A stretch of DNA of 64,000 bases from Diaphorobacter aerolatus. GTDB lineage: Bacteria > Pseudomonadota > Gammaproteobacteria > Burkholderiales > Burkholderiaceae_C. Position numbers and translations under genes: made by a program. The notes under the pieces are model-generated. The model made no database searches and was not told the DNA's origin. It worked only from the letters and a program-made list of their open reading frames with translations. Below are positions 48,436-58,165 of this stretch, piece by piece; position 1 is the stretch's first letter, and each line of letters starts with the position of its first letter. The DNA lies in contig NZ_CP060783.1 of NCBI RefSeq assembly GCF_014489535.1, positions 1,364,001-1,428,000 of the forward strand, given 5' to 3'.

Positions 48436-50495
48436 CTAGACGGCCACGGTCTTGTCCGCCACTTCGCGCAGCATGATGCGGTTGCGGCCCGCGCGCTTGG
48501 CGTAATAGCACGCCATGTCGGCGGCGCGCAGCCACGGCGTCACGTCGTCCAGATCCGCTGGCGCAACGACAATTCCGATGCTCACCGTCGTGGTCGAGGT
48601 CTCGCCCTCATGGCTGAACTCCCATTCCGCAATCGAGGCGCGCACATGCTCGGCGATCATTTCGGCGCGCTCTGCCGAACAGTGGGGCAATACCACGGCG
48701 AACTCGTCACCCCCGAGACGCGCCACCCAGCCGACATGCCGCGCCAGCTCGTCAAGAAGATTGGCGAACTGCCGCAGCAGGATGTCGCCCGCCTCGTGCC
48801 CCAGGCGGTCGTTGACGAGCGTGAAATGGTCCAGATCGACATGCAGCAGCGCGATGCCGTTGTCCGCGCCGTCGGTCCCGTGTTCCTTGCGGCGTGCCAG
48901 CATTGCGCGCACGCGCTCCAGGAAGGCCGCACGGTTGGGCAGATTGGTCAGCAGGTCGTGCGAGTGGACCCACATGGGTTTGCGCCGTTCATCCCGTGCG
49001 GACGTGATGTCTTCGAGCACCCACACCGCCGCCATGGCCGAGCGTCGATCAAGTGCCATGCGCCCGACGACGCGCGCCCACAACTGGCTTCCGTCCTTGC
49101 GGCGCAGCGCGAACTCTCCTTCGTAGCCGCCGCGCGATGCCGCCCCTCGCGCATCTGCCGCGCCAGATCGCCAAAGTGCTGGTCGTCGGCAAACAATTGC
49201 CGCACCGACTGCCCTTCGAGTTCGGCGCGCGAGTAACCGAGCATCAGGCTCGCCTGCTGGCTCAGCAGTTCCAGCACGTCATTGCGCGTGATGACGATGC
49301 CGATCGGTGCCTGCTCCAGAATGCCCTGCAATTGCAGCCGCGAAAATTCCGCCTGATGACCATGATGCTGCTGCTGCGCTTCGAGGTGATCGAGCGCTCC
49401 CGCCAGCAGCTCGGCTTCGGCGGACGCGGGCGGCGTCGCGCCCGACGGATCATCGTTCAGCAGAATGCCCTGTGCGCGCCGGTGCAGTCGCGTGAGCGGT
49501 GATGCCACCCACGCCATGCAAAGCACCGCGATCAGCGCCACTAGCAGCACGCTGGCCGCCGCGAGCCACCACGAGCGCCGCTGGGCACCTTGCAGTGGCG
49601 CCATCAGCGCACGGGAATCGGTCACCCTCGCCACCCACCATTCGGGCATGGGCACGCCCGCCATGCTGACCAGATGATCGCTGACCGTTTCCGTCTCGCC
49701 GCGCCCCGTGGTGACGGGCTTGAGTTCCGAGCGCCAGCGCGTATAGACCGGCCCGATGCCCGGCTCGGTCTTGATGTTGCCCATCACGCGTTCGAGCTGC
49801 GGATGCGACAGGATCACGCCGTCCGAGGTGAACACGATCAGCCGCGAATCATCGCGCGCCGGCAGTCCCAGCGAATGCGGCAGCAGACCCTGTGACTGAA
49901 GCCTCAGCACTCCGCCCACCACACCAAGCACCTTGCCTTCGTCGTTGACCAGCGGGAGCGTGAGCATGATGCGCGCCGCGCCAGGTCGATCACCGATCAC
50001 GCCCGAAACCAGCGGCTTGCCCTGCACCATGGTGCGCAGAAGAATGTCGCGCTCGTCGGCATCGACGTCCGATGCGGACTCCGACTTGCCATTCTGCAGG
50101 TTCAGGATCAGCCGGCCATCACGGCGCGCGATCTCCATCGAATCGAAGAAACGCAGCGCCGGAAGCCCCTGCTGCAGCATCCACTCGAGCAACGAGGGCG
50201 ACTGCAACATCTGCGGCGTGATGCCATCTGCGAGCGTGCTCAACACCTTCTGGCTCTGCTCGATCTTGCTGGCGAGCAGGCGCGCAACCAGTTCGACCTC
50301 GTCGGTCTGCTGACGCACGAGCCGTCCGGCGACTTCCTCGCCCGAAGCACGCGAGACCACCCATGCGGTCACGGTTCCGGCCAGCGCCACCGCCAGAAAG
50401 ACGATCAGCATCAGGCGCCGCACCAGCGGACCAGGGATGTGCATTTCCGGGAACAGGCCGACGCCGCGTTCGGCGTGCGCTTCGCCGCCCGTCAT
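48436..50495 (-). CDS. Membrane-bound diguanylate cyclase with Cache, PAS and GGDEF domains; one frameshift, probably sequence error
   Basis: Repaired length is 686 aa from the ATG at 50495 (AAGGAG). A membrane segment near residue 35, a periplasmic Cache-like sensor (residues about 60-270), a second membrane segment (WWLAAASVLLVALIAVLCMA), HAMP-like linker, a PAS domain (QAPIGIVITRNDVLELLS) and C-terminal GGDEF with intact RLGGDEFAVVLP. One G added at CCCC 49143-49146 restores REGAASRGGYEGEF. It should make c-di-GMP in response to an external signal. No RxxD inhibitory site was checked. Convergent with the MFS gene. Confidence 0.9.
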
Positions 50496-50702
50496 CGCGG
50501 GTCTCCTTGCGGCGAAGGGACACACCAGGCCTGGAGTGCAAGAAATGCTGTGCGGAACATGGCGTTGGCAGACGGCGTGGAGCCCACGCTTACATCAGAA
50601 TGACACCAATATACGGGGCCGCGGTTGCGCCGCCGTTGGGATAAATACCCGATTCAGAGAAATCCCTGATGCGGAGTCGAGCGCGAGTGGGCGACAACAA
50701 GC

Positions 50703-51326
50703 TCAGCAGCGCGCCACGTTCTGCAAAGCGGAAGGCTGCGGAAGACTCAGCACGTTGCCGGTTCCCGCGATGAGCCCATGTTCGCGCAAATGGCGCAGCA
50801 CGCGGGAAAAGGTTTCTGGTGCGATGCCCAGTTGCGCGGCGATGAGGCGCTTGCGTTGCAGCAGCGTGACCTGCAGGCTGCCATCCTCGGCCGGCGAGGC
50901 ATTGCGCAGCAGCCACTGGGCGCAGCGCGCCTCGGCGTCTTGCGCGAGACGACTGACCGCAAGTTCGGTCTGCTGCATGTAGCCAGCGGCCATGTCGCGC
51001 ACCAGCGTCTGGGTTTCGCGGGACAGAGCGGTATAGGCCTTGCGGAACTCCGCCAGCGGCAAACGCCGCAGGCACACCTGGGTGTCGGCGACGATGTCCA
51101 CGGGATAGGACTGTTCCATGATCACCGGCGCCGCATCCAGCCAGATCGGTCCTTCCACCATGCCGAGCTGGTGACGCAACTGGCCCGAATCAAGCAGCCC
51201 GAACAACACCCGCCCGCTGTCCAGATAGATCACGCTGTCGGGGCGCTGCGAGCGTTCACGCAGCACACGGCCAGCCTGGACGATTTCTGGCGGGACGGCA
51301 GTATGGGATGAAGACAGTGGGAGCAT
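50703..51326 (-). CDS. Crp/Fnr-family transcriptional regulator
   Basis: 207 aa from the ATG at 51326; the frame stays open upstream to 51401. An N-terminal cyclic-nucleotide-binding-like beta roll (SVIYLDSGRVLFGLLDSGQ) is followed by a long helix and a Crp-type winged helix (RKRLIAAQLGIAPETFSRVL). There is no N-terminal Cys cluster, so it is not an FeS oxygen sensor of the FNR type; the cAMP pocket motif is also not obvious. It faces the porin gene across 323 bases containing an FNR-like box. Confidence 0.9.
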   Translation of the reverse strand: MLPLSSSHTAVPPEIVQAGRVLRERSQRPDSVIYLDSGRVLFGLLDSGQLRHQLGMVEGPIWLDAAPVIMEQSYPVDIVADTQVCLRRLPLAEFRKAYTALSRETQTLVRDMAAGYMQQTELAVSRLAQDAEARCAQWLLRNASPAEDGSLQVTLLQRKRLIAAQLGIAPETFSRVLRHLREHGLIAGTGNVLSLPQPSALQNVARC

Positions 51327-51362
51327 GGGCCTGTACTTTGCAGTCCTCACCCGCATTGCACA

Positions 51363-51376
51363 TTGAGACAAGTCAA
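51363..51376. promoter_or_regulatory. FNR/Crp-like box between the regulator and the porin gene
   Basis: TTGAGACAAGTCAA fits the 14-base FNR pattern TTGAN-N4-NTCAA symmetrically. It lies 37 bases upstream of the Crp/Fnr gene start, suggesting autoregulation. The remaining gap to the porin (51377-51649) holds the porin leader with an AGGAGA ribosome site and no other gene. Confidence 0.6.
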
Positions 51377-51649
51377 AACACACGTGCCCCGGAATTGCCA
51401 AAAGTCAATTCAATTGTTAAGCACAGATTGATGTAGCCACGCTCCTAACCCACAACGGACTGGCTTGGATACGCGGTGCGCTACAAACAACACTTCCTGC
51501 TGAAAATCAAAAAAACGCTGGCGGCACGATGTTTGCTTTTCGACAATTTACCCGTCGTCACAAATTCGTCATTCAACGGGTGTGTCGGTGAATCTTCAGT
51601 GAGACCCACCAAGCCATCTGGCGATCCTTTTATTCAGCAGGAGAAAACC

Positions 51650-52674
51650 ATGAAAAAAAACATGCTGGCCATTGCGGCAGCGACCCTTTGCGCGACCGGC
51701 GCGTTGGCCCAAAGTTCGGTGAAGGTGACCGGTATCAGCGACGTCTTCATGGGCTCCATGAAGATGGCTGGGACGCTGATCGCACCAATGTGGTGAACAG
51801 CGGCGGCCTGACCACGTCATGGTTCGGCTTCACGGGCAGCGAAGACCTGGGCAGCGGCCTCAAGGCCAATTTCCAGTTGACCTCGTTTCTACAGACCGAC
51901 ACCGGCACGCAGGGCCGCTTCCCCGGCGACACCTTTTTCTCGCGCGACGCCAACGTCAGCCTGTCCGGCGGTTTCGGCTCGGTGATGCTCGGTCGCTGGA
52001 TGGCGCCCAACTTCCTGCCCTCGGTGGTGGCGAACCCGTTGGGCGATTCGTTCGTGTTCGCTCCGCTGATCCTGCACATCAACGTGCCGCTGTTCAACCG
52101 CAGCGGCTGGCAAGCCACGACGCCCGCCGACACCGGCTGGAGCAACCAGCTCGTCTACAGCACGCCCGACATCGGCGGCTTCAAGGCGAACCTGCAGTAC
52201 CAGTTCGGTGAAAAGACCGGGGACAACAAAAACAAGAAGAACGTGGGCGCCAACTTCTTCTACTTCGGTGGCCCGCTGACGGTGACCGGTTTCTACGAGC
52301 GCGCGCAGATCGCCAATCCCGGCGCCGGTGACTACCTCGGCACGACCAAGACCGCCTGGATGCTGGGCGGTGCCTATGACTTCAAGGTGGTCAAGCCCTA
52401 TCTGACCTACGGCCAGTCCGAAGCCGACAACACCGACGTCGAAGCCAAGACGCTGCAGGTGGGTGCTTCGGTGCCGCTCGGTGCCGGTGCTCTGGTGGGT
52501 TCATGGGCCAAGACCAAGCTGTCGGGCGTGGACACGAACCGCAAGACGCTGACCGTTGGCTATGACTACAACCTGTCCAAGCGCACCGATGTGTACGCCA
52601 TGGTCATGAACGACAAGATCACGCATTACAACTCGGGTACGAGCTACGGCGTGGGCATTCGCCACCGCTTCTGA
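51650..52674 (+). CDS. Outer-membrane porin (Gram-negative porin_4 type); one frameshift, probably sequence error
   Basis: Repaired length is 341 aa, ATG behind AGGAGA. Signal peptide MKKNMLAIAAATLCATGALAQ, then a 16-stranded trimeric porin of the Bordetella/Neisseria family (SWFGFTGSEDLGSGLKANFQ, TFFSRDANVSLSGGFGSVML, ending GVGIRHRF with the terminal Phe required for insertion). One G added at GGG 51770-51772 restores KMAGDADRTNVVNSGG. It allows diffusion of small solutes across the outer membrane. A hairpin follows at 52683-52717. Confidence 0.93.
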
Positions 52675-52682
52675 TCGCGCAG

Positions 52683-52717
52683 GCAACGCGCGAACGCTCA
52701 GGGCGTTTGCGCGTTGC
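52683..52717. terminator. Strong hairpin between the convergent porin and glycerate kinase genes
   Basis: GCAACGCGCGAACGC pairs with GCGTTTGCGCGTTGC over 15 positions (one G-T wobble) with a 5-base loop. No T-run follows, so it may act as a bidirectional barrier or Rho-assisted terminator. Confidence 0.65.
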
Positions 52718-52728
52718 GCTCCAAAACC

Positions 52729-54088
52729 TCAAAGCACCAGCAGCGCGCGAAAATCATTGACGTTGGTGTTGGTCGGCCCGGTGACGAGCAGATCGCCAAT
52801 GGCGTCGAAATAGCCGTAGGCGTCATTGCGATCGAGCGCGTCGGCGACCTTGAGCCCATGGGCCTCGGCGCGAGCCAGCGTGTCCGGCGTGACGAACGCG
52901 CCCGCGTTGTCCTCGATGCCGTCGATGCCGTCGGTGTCGGCCGCCAGTGCCCACACGTCGGGCTGAGCCTGCAGCGCCTGCGCCAGGCCAAGGCAGAATT
53001 CCCCCGCACGACCGCCGCGCCCCTTGGAGCTGCCCTCGGGCTGTGGCCGGATCGTCACGGTCGTTTCTCCACCGCTCAAGATCACGCAGGGGCGCGCGAA
53101 CGGCTCGCCGTGCTTCGCCGTGGCTCTCGCAAGGGCCGCATGAACCCGGCCGACCTCGCGCGATTCGCCTTCGATCTCGTCGCTCAGGACATGCACCGCG
53201 AGCCCCGCCGCGCGCGCCGCCCCGGCTGCGGCCTGCAGCGACTGCATGGGTGTGGCGATCAGTTGCACGCTCTGCCCCGCAAACACGGCGTCGCCCGGCT
53301 TGGGCGTTTCAAGCTCGCCCGCTCCAGTTGCGCGATCACCGTTTGCGGCACCGAAATGCGGTAGCGCCTGAGAATCGCCAGTGCGTCCGCGCAGGTGCTG
53401 GCATCGGCGACCGTCGGTCCGCTGGCGATGATGGCGGGATCATCGCCCGGCACGTCGCTGATGGTGAGCGTCACGACCCGCGCCGGAGCGCAGGCCGCCG
53501 CCAGGCGTCCGCCCTTGATGCGCGAGAGATGCTTGCGCACGCAGTTCATCTCCGAGATATTCGCGCCGCTTGCCAGCAGGGCCTTGTTGATGTCCTGCTT
53601 GTCGGCCAGCGTCAGTCCATCGGCGGGCAGGGTCAGCAGGGATGATCCGCCACCGGAGATCAGGCACAGGACCAGATCGTCCTTGCTCAAGCCCTGGACC
53701 ATCTGCAAGATGCGCTCCGCCGCCTGCATGCCGGCCGCGTCCGGCACGGGATGCGCGGCCTCCACGATTTCCACGCGCTGCCTGACCCCTGCGCACGTTC
53801 GGGAATATGTCCGTAGCGCGTGACCACCAGCCCGGACATTGCCGCATCCTCGGGCCACAGCGCTTCGACCGCCTGCGCCATCGCTGCACCTGCCTTGCCC
53901 GCACCGATGACGACGGTGCGGCCCCTTGGCGGCTCGGGCAGATGCTCCTTCAAGGTATGCAGGGGTTGCGCCCGCCGCACTGCGACCGCGTAGAGCGAAA
54001 GCAAAAAGCCGCGAGGATCGCGGCGAAAATCCGGCGCGGCTGCGGCGGCGATGGATTCGAGAGAAGGGTTTGCGGCGTGCGAGGACAT
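52729..54088 (-). CDS. Glycerate 2-kinase, MOFRL/DUF4147 family; two frameshifts, probably sequence errors
   Basis: Repaired length is 453 aa from the ATG at 54088. N-terminal GRTVVIGAGKAGAAMAQA, central LVLCLISGGGSSLLTLPADG and DINKALLASGANISEMN; C-terminal MOFRL domain with VILSGGETTVTI and AADTDGIDGIEDNAGAF. The enzyme phosphorylates glycerate to 2-phosphoglycerate in glyoxylate or serine-cycle pathways; the family was earlier annotated as hydroxypyruvate reductase. Adding one G at CCCC 53786-53789 and one at CCC 53318-53320 restores the frame. Confidence 0.9.
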
Positions 54089-54130
54089 GTCCAAATTGTA
54101 CGGAGCGAATGCGCCTGGGCATTCCCCTCC

Positions 54131-54171
54131 CACCACGTTGCGTGCGGCTTCGCGCCGCGCGCAACGTGGTG
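54131..54171 (-). terminator. Large hairpin between the PLP enzyme and glycerate kinase genes
   Basis: CACCACGTTGCG pairs perfectly with CGCAACGTGGTG; inside, GCGGC pairs with GCCGC. It begins about 24 bases after the stop of the PLP-enzyme gene and has no T-run. Probably a terminator or mRNA-stabilising structure. Confidence 0.6.
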
Positions 54172-54194
54172 CCCGCCGACGCGGGTCACATGCC

Positions 54195-55664
54195 TCAGGC
54201 CATCTTTTTCGACAGGTCCCACATCGCATCGACCACCAGATCGACGTCCGTGGCGTCATGCCACAGATGGGTGGACAGGCGCACACCGTAATGTTCCGCC
54301 GCTGCCCCGATCACCGGGAAATTGGAGTTGCGGATCTGGAAACCCTGCGGATAGTCGCTTGCCATGCGCGCCACGAATTGCGAGGACTTCTGGCTGTTCA
54401 TCACGTCATCCTTGTTCTGGAACGGATTGAACGAGGTCAGCGCCGACACCAGCTTGGGATCGTCCTTGGGCGCATACAGCGATGCGATACCCCAACGCTC
54501 GACGATCTTTTCCTTCAGATACGCCGAGAGCGCCAGGTCGTAGGTCTCGACTTTCTTGCGTCCGAGTTCATCCCACATCGCGCATGCACGTACCAGCGAC
54601 GCGAACATCGGCGTATGCACGCTGCCGCAACTGGTGATGGTTGCCGCGATGTCGTAGGTTGCGGTGCCGTTGGTGGTGCGCTCGAGATCCGAGTACGAGC
54701 TTGTGTGGATCGGATACCACTTGGGCAGCGGCAGCGGATTGGACGCGCGGATCTTGTTGCGCACGACCAGGATGCCGGTGGAACCCGGGCCGCACTGCCA
54801 CTTGTGGCCCGCGCCCGACATGAAGTCCATGCCAAGGTCCGCGTAGTTGTAGGCCATCATGCCCGGCAGGTGGGCTCCGTCCACGATGCTGATGAGCTGA
54901 TGCGCCTTCACCACCGTCATCAGATCGGCGATGGGCAGCATGGTGCCGGTCTTGTAGGTCGGCGAGGACCACATCATCGCGCGCACCCGCTTGCCCTGCG
55001 CCTTGAGCGCGCGAATGCGTTCGTCGAACAGGTTCACATAGGTCGCCGCGGTCTGGTTGTTGCCCACCGGCATGGGGATGCGCGAGACCTCGATGCCATA
55101 GCGATTCGTCGCGATCTTGAGCGGTGTGTCGCCGCCGCCGTGCTCATGGTTGGTGGTCACCACCACGTCGCCGGGTTCCCAGTCGATCCCGAGAATCGCG
55201 TGGCACATTCCCGATGAGGTATTGGCCGAAAACGCCAGTTCGTCCGGGTCCACGCCGAATCCCGGCGCCGCAGCCTTGCGCAGATCGAGCAGATTGGAAT
55301 AGCCGTTGAGGCAGTCCACCGCCTTCGCGCGATTGAGCGAGGAAAACTCGTCGAGCACCACGGTTGGCATGGAGCCCGCCGTGCCGATGTTCATGAAGGT
55401 TTTCTGCGGATTGAGCACGAACATGCCCTGCACGCTCGACCAGAAGGCCTCGTCCTTGACCAGCTCCGCGCGCAGCGCCTCGGTGGTCGACTGCGCGTTG
55501 CTGCTGCCGCAGGCGGCCAGCATCGGGCCGAGCGCCGCGGCTCCCGCGCCATAGCCCATCATGCGCAGAAAATCGCGTCGCTTGGAAGTCCAGGCGCTGG
55601 TTGCCTGCGCCGAATCCGCCGCGCAGTTGTCACTCGACATCGTGGGGGTTGTTGCCTGATTCAT
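54195..55664 (-). CDS. Tat-exported class V PLP-dependent enzyme with lipobox
   Basis: 489 aa from the ATG at 55664 (GGAGG). The N-terminal ~60 residues hold a Tat motif KRRDFLRMMGYGAG and a lipobox MLAACGSS, so the protein should be exported folded and anchored by lipid. The rest is an aminotransferase class V/isopenicillin-N-epimerase fold: FANTSSGMCHAI-like PLP pocket, DGAHLPGMM with the PLP Asp, and the aldimine lysine in SGAGHKWQCGPGSTG. Periplasmic PLP enzymes of this kind are rare; PvdN of pyoverdine synthesis is a known Tat-exported example. The next gene upstream is a RidA-like lipoprotein, which could process its imine products. Substrate unknown. Confidence 0.88.
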   Translation of the reverse strand: MNQATTPTMSSDNCAADSAQATSAWTSKRRDFLRMMGYGAGAAALGPMLAACGSSNAQSTTEALRAELVKDEAFWSSVQGMFVLNPQKTFMNIGTAGSMPTVVLDEFSSLNRAKAVDCLNGYSNLLDLRKAAAPGFGVDPDELAFSANTSSGMCHAILGIDWEPGDVVVTTNHEHGGGDTPLKIATNRYGIEVSRIPMPVGNNQTAATYVNLFDERIRALKAQGKRVRAMMWSSPTYKTGTMLPIADLMTVVKAHQLISIVDGAHLPGMMAYNYADLGMDFMSGAGHKWQCGPGSTGILVVRNKIRASNPLPLPKWYPIHTSSYSDLERTTNGTATYDIAATITSCGSVHTPMFASLVRACAMWDELGRKKVETYDLALSAYLKEKIVERWGIASLYAPKDDPKLVSALTSFNPFQNKDDVMNSQKSSQFVARMASDYPQGFQIRNSNFPVIGAAAEHYGVRLSTHLWHDATDVDLVVDAMWDLSKKMA

Positions 55665-55719
55665 GGAAGCCTCCGTGGGAAAGGAAATTGCAATCGGATC
55701 GATCAATCAAGGTTCTCGG

Positions 55720-56187
55720 TCAGCGGCGACCGACGACGGCGGCGATTTCGATCTTCACGTCACGCGGCAGGCGCGCCACCTCGACCGTCGCGCGCGCCGG
55801 TGCGGCCGACTTGAAGTACTCGCCGTACACCTTGTTCATCGCACCGAATTCATTGAGGTCCTTCATGTAGACCTGCGTGGCGAGCACGTCCTCGTAGCCG
55901 AGGCCCTGGCTCTTGAGCTTGGCCCCGATGAAATCGAGAACCGCACGCGTCTGCTCCTCGATCGTGGTGCCGGCGATCGCCGTGCCCGCTGCATTGAGCG
56001 GCAGCACGCCGGAGAAATAGATCGTGTTGCCGTGCGAGACCATCTGCGAATACGGACCGATGGCCGGATAGATCTGATTGGTGGAAAGCACCTCACGCTT
56101 GGACGGCGCCGCGCAGCCGACCAATGCCAATGCGCTGATCGCCGCGCCGCATGCCAATACCAGTCGAAGTGTTGTGTTGCGTTTCAT
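55720..56187 (-). CDS. RidA-family protein with lipoprotein signal peptide
   Basis: 155 aa, ATG behind GAGGAG. Residues 1-25 form a lipoprotein signal (VLACGAAISALALVGCAAPS). The rest is a full RidA/YjgF domain: IGPYSQMVSHGNTIYFSG, the trimer-interface QTRAVLDFIGAKL, and APARATVEVARLPRDVKIEI, including the Arg that binds the substrate carboxylate in RidA. RidA hydrolyses reactive enamines/imines released by PLP enzymes, normally in the cytoplasm. Here the export signal and the adjacent exported PLP enzyme, 55 bases downstream, point to the same chemistry outside the inner membrane. Confidence 0.9.
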   Translation of the reverse strand: MKRNTTLRLVLACGAAISALALVGCAAPSKREVLSTNQIYPAIGPYSQMVSHGNTIYFSGVLPLNAAGTAIAGTTIEEQTRAVLDFIGAKLKSQGLGYEDVLATQVYMKDLNEFGAMNKVYGEYFKSAAPARATVEVARLPRDVKIEIAAVVGRR

Positions 56188-56710
56188 CCATCAGCTCCTC
56201 TTTGAAGAAAAGAAATCCGTCGACGATGATCTTTATTTGCACAAACAACAGGTATTTACTCGACACGAGGCGGGCAAAACATGCAGTTTCAAATCAACGT
56301 CGGCGAATGGATTTTAGAAACGGAAAACACCAGCGCGGTCATGTTTTTTCCCCTACGCAGTAATACGCAAATCAATCCACGCAATACTACGTAGCAGCGT
56401 TCAAAGGAAACATAAAAATACAAAATGCACAAAAAACATAATCGCACTCATCTTTTTGGAGCACACCCCAAACGGCGGAAATTATGATTTTCATAGCGCT
56501 CAAGCTAAATTCCACAGGCATCACACGCCATATTCACCAAGAATGGGCACGTAGCTCCCGAATTTTCCGATTCTTTTATTTGGTGCGCGCTCCGAATATA
56601 TTCCGCGCTCTGGAATTAATGGAGTGATTGGTTACACCTCGGGAAAAACCGCTTGACGCGTTTCATGGATCGGCAATCATTTGGGTCATGCGAAAAGGCT
56701 TCTCATAATC
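56188..56710. other. AT-rich divergent gap between the RidA-like and sensor kinase genes
   Basis: 523 bases that are clearly richer in A/T than the neighbours and contain no gene I can support. It should hold promoters for both the RidA/PLP-enzyme pair and the two-component system. An inverted repeat at 56353-56394 is the only structured element I found. Confidence 0.6.
56353..56394. promoter_or_regulatory. Inverted repeat, candidate response-regulator site
   Basis: CTACGCAGTAATACG (56353-56367) and CGCAATACTACGTAG (56380-56394) are inverted copies matching at 12 of 15 positions, with a 12-base spacer. The position between the RidA/PLP operon and a LuxR-type response regulator locus makes it a plausible operator. 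Confidence 0.5.
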
Positions 56711-58165
56711 ATGCAACTGCGCATCAAACTGATATTGATGGCGGCCATTCCCGTGGGCGTGGCACTGATTTGCATGGGGATTACCGTGCGACACCAAACC
56801 ATGGCGCTTGCCAACGAAGAGCGCGCGCTGGTGGAGTCCGCGTATCTGCACAGCAAGGAAGCCGAATTGCGCCAATATGTGGAACTGGCGCTCAGCACGG
56901 TGCTGCGATTTGCGGGTCAGCCCTCGGGCGGCGCGGCGCTCAGCGAGGCCGAACGCCAGCAGCAGGCCGTGAACGCGGTCGCCCAGTTGAAGTTCGGCGA
57001 CGACGGCTATTTCTTCCTCTACGACCAGCGCGGCAATCTGCTCGTGAACCCCGGGCAGATGGCGGTGCCCAACGTGGACCTGTGCGATCCCAACCAGCCT
57101 GCGGGCCAGATCCCCGCGCGGCTCATCGTCGATACCGGCCTGTCTGGCGGCGGGCTGGTGCGTTACGACTGGCACAAGCCGTCTTCCCAAGCCACGGTTG
57201 CCAAGCTCGGTTACGTGCTCCAGGTGCCGGGCTGGAACTGGGTGATCGGCACGGGCCTGTATCTTGACGACGTCGAGCAGGCGCTTAGGCGCCTCGACGA
57301 GCGAGCCAAGCAGAACATTGCGGCCACGCAGCAGCGCATCTACTGGATCGCGGCGGTCTGCATGGTGCTGATCGCCGCCGCCGGGGTGCTGCTCAACCTC
57401 AAGGATCACCGCATCTCGAGCGCCAAGCTCAGGCGCCTGGCCCAACGCGTGGTGCACTCGCAGGAGGAAGAGCGCGCCCGCCTCGCGCGGGACCTGCATG
57501 ACGGCGTCGTGCAGGTGCTGGTGTCGTCCAAGTTCCTGCTTGAGACCGCGCAGTTGCAGCACACGCAGCAAGCGAGCCCGCAGCAGCCTCCGGTGAATGC
57601 GGCGCTCGACAAGGGGCTGGCTCGGCTCAACGACGCACTCGTTGAAATCCGCCGCGTCTCGCATGGTCTGCGCCCCGCGCTGCTCGACGATCTGGGCCTG
57701 CCGGCAGCGCTCTCGCTGATGTGCGAGCAGATGGGCGACGGCGCGCAAGGCACGGGAATCGCGGTGCATTTCGAGCAAACCGGCGACGCCCTGCCGATCC
57801 CCAACACCCACGCCACGGCCCTCTACCGCGTGGCGCAGGAAGCGGTCAAGAACGCCTGCATGCATGCGTCTGGCGCGAGCACCGTGGTGGTGTTGCTGCA
57901 ATATGTTCCGCGGATGATGACGCTCGTAGTGCAGGACAACGGGCCGGGCTTCGACATCCATCGCATTCTGTCGGACGGCAGCAGCGGCATCGGCCTGCGC
58001 AACATGCGCGAGCGCGTCGATGCGCTCGGCGGCCAGTTCCAGATCGTCTCGAGCCGTGTTGGCACGCGCATCATCGCCACGCTGCCCCTGCGCGCCGACG
58101 CCGAAATCGACCGAGACGCCGTGCAGCCGCACTCCCGTTTTGACTCCAGCTACGCACCCGCATGA
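56711..58165 (+). CDS. Sensor histidine kinase with Cache sensor (NarX/HisKA_3 type)
   Basis: 484 aa from the ATG at 56711 (AAAGG upstream). Membrane segment at residues about 5-25, a periplasmic Cache domain (FGDDGYFFLYDQRGNLLVNP, WNWVIGTGLYLDDVEQALR), a second membrane segment (IYWIAAVCMVLIAAAGVLL), the HisKA_3 phosphoacceptor in RLARDLHDGVVQVLVSSK, and an HATPase with DNGPGF and SGIGLRNMRERVDALGG. It probably responds to a small organic acid or similar ligand. ATGA overlap with the response regulator gene. Confidence 0.94.
   Translation: MQLRIKLILMAAIPVGVALICMGITVRHQTMALANEERALVESAYLHSKEAELRQYVELALSTVLRFAGQPSGGAALSEAERQQQAVNAVAQLKFGDDGYFFLYDQRGNLLVNPGQMAVPNVDLCDPNQPAGQIPARLIVDTGLSGGGLVRYDWHKPSSQATVAKLGYVLQVPGWNWVIGTGLYLDDVEQALRRLDERAKQNIAATQQRIYWIAAVCMVLIAAAGVLLNLKDHRISSAKLRRLAQRVVHSQEEERARLARDLHDGVVQVLVSSKFLLETAQLQHTQQASPQQPPVNAALDKGLARLNDALVEIRRVSHGLRPALLDDLGLPAALSLMCEQMGDGAQGTGIAVHFEQTGDALPIPNTHATALYRVAQEAVKNACMHASGASTVVVLLQYVPRMMTLVVQDNGPGFDIHRILSDGSSGIGLRNMRERVDALGGQFQIVSSRVGTRIIATLPLRADAEIDRDAVQPHSRFDSSYAPA

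Noticed and set aside
56188-56710. Small genes in the AT-rich gap before the sensor kinase
   Set aside because: Short frames of 70-80 codons exist on the plus strand but lack ribosome sites and any protein-like features.
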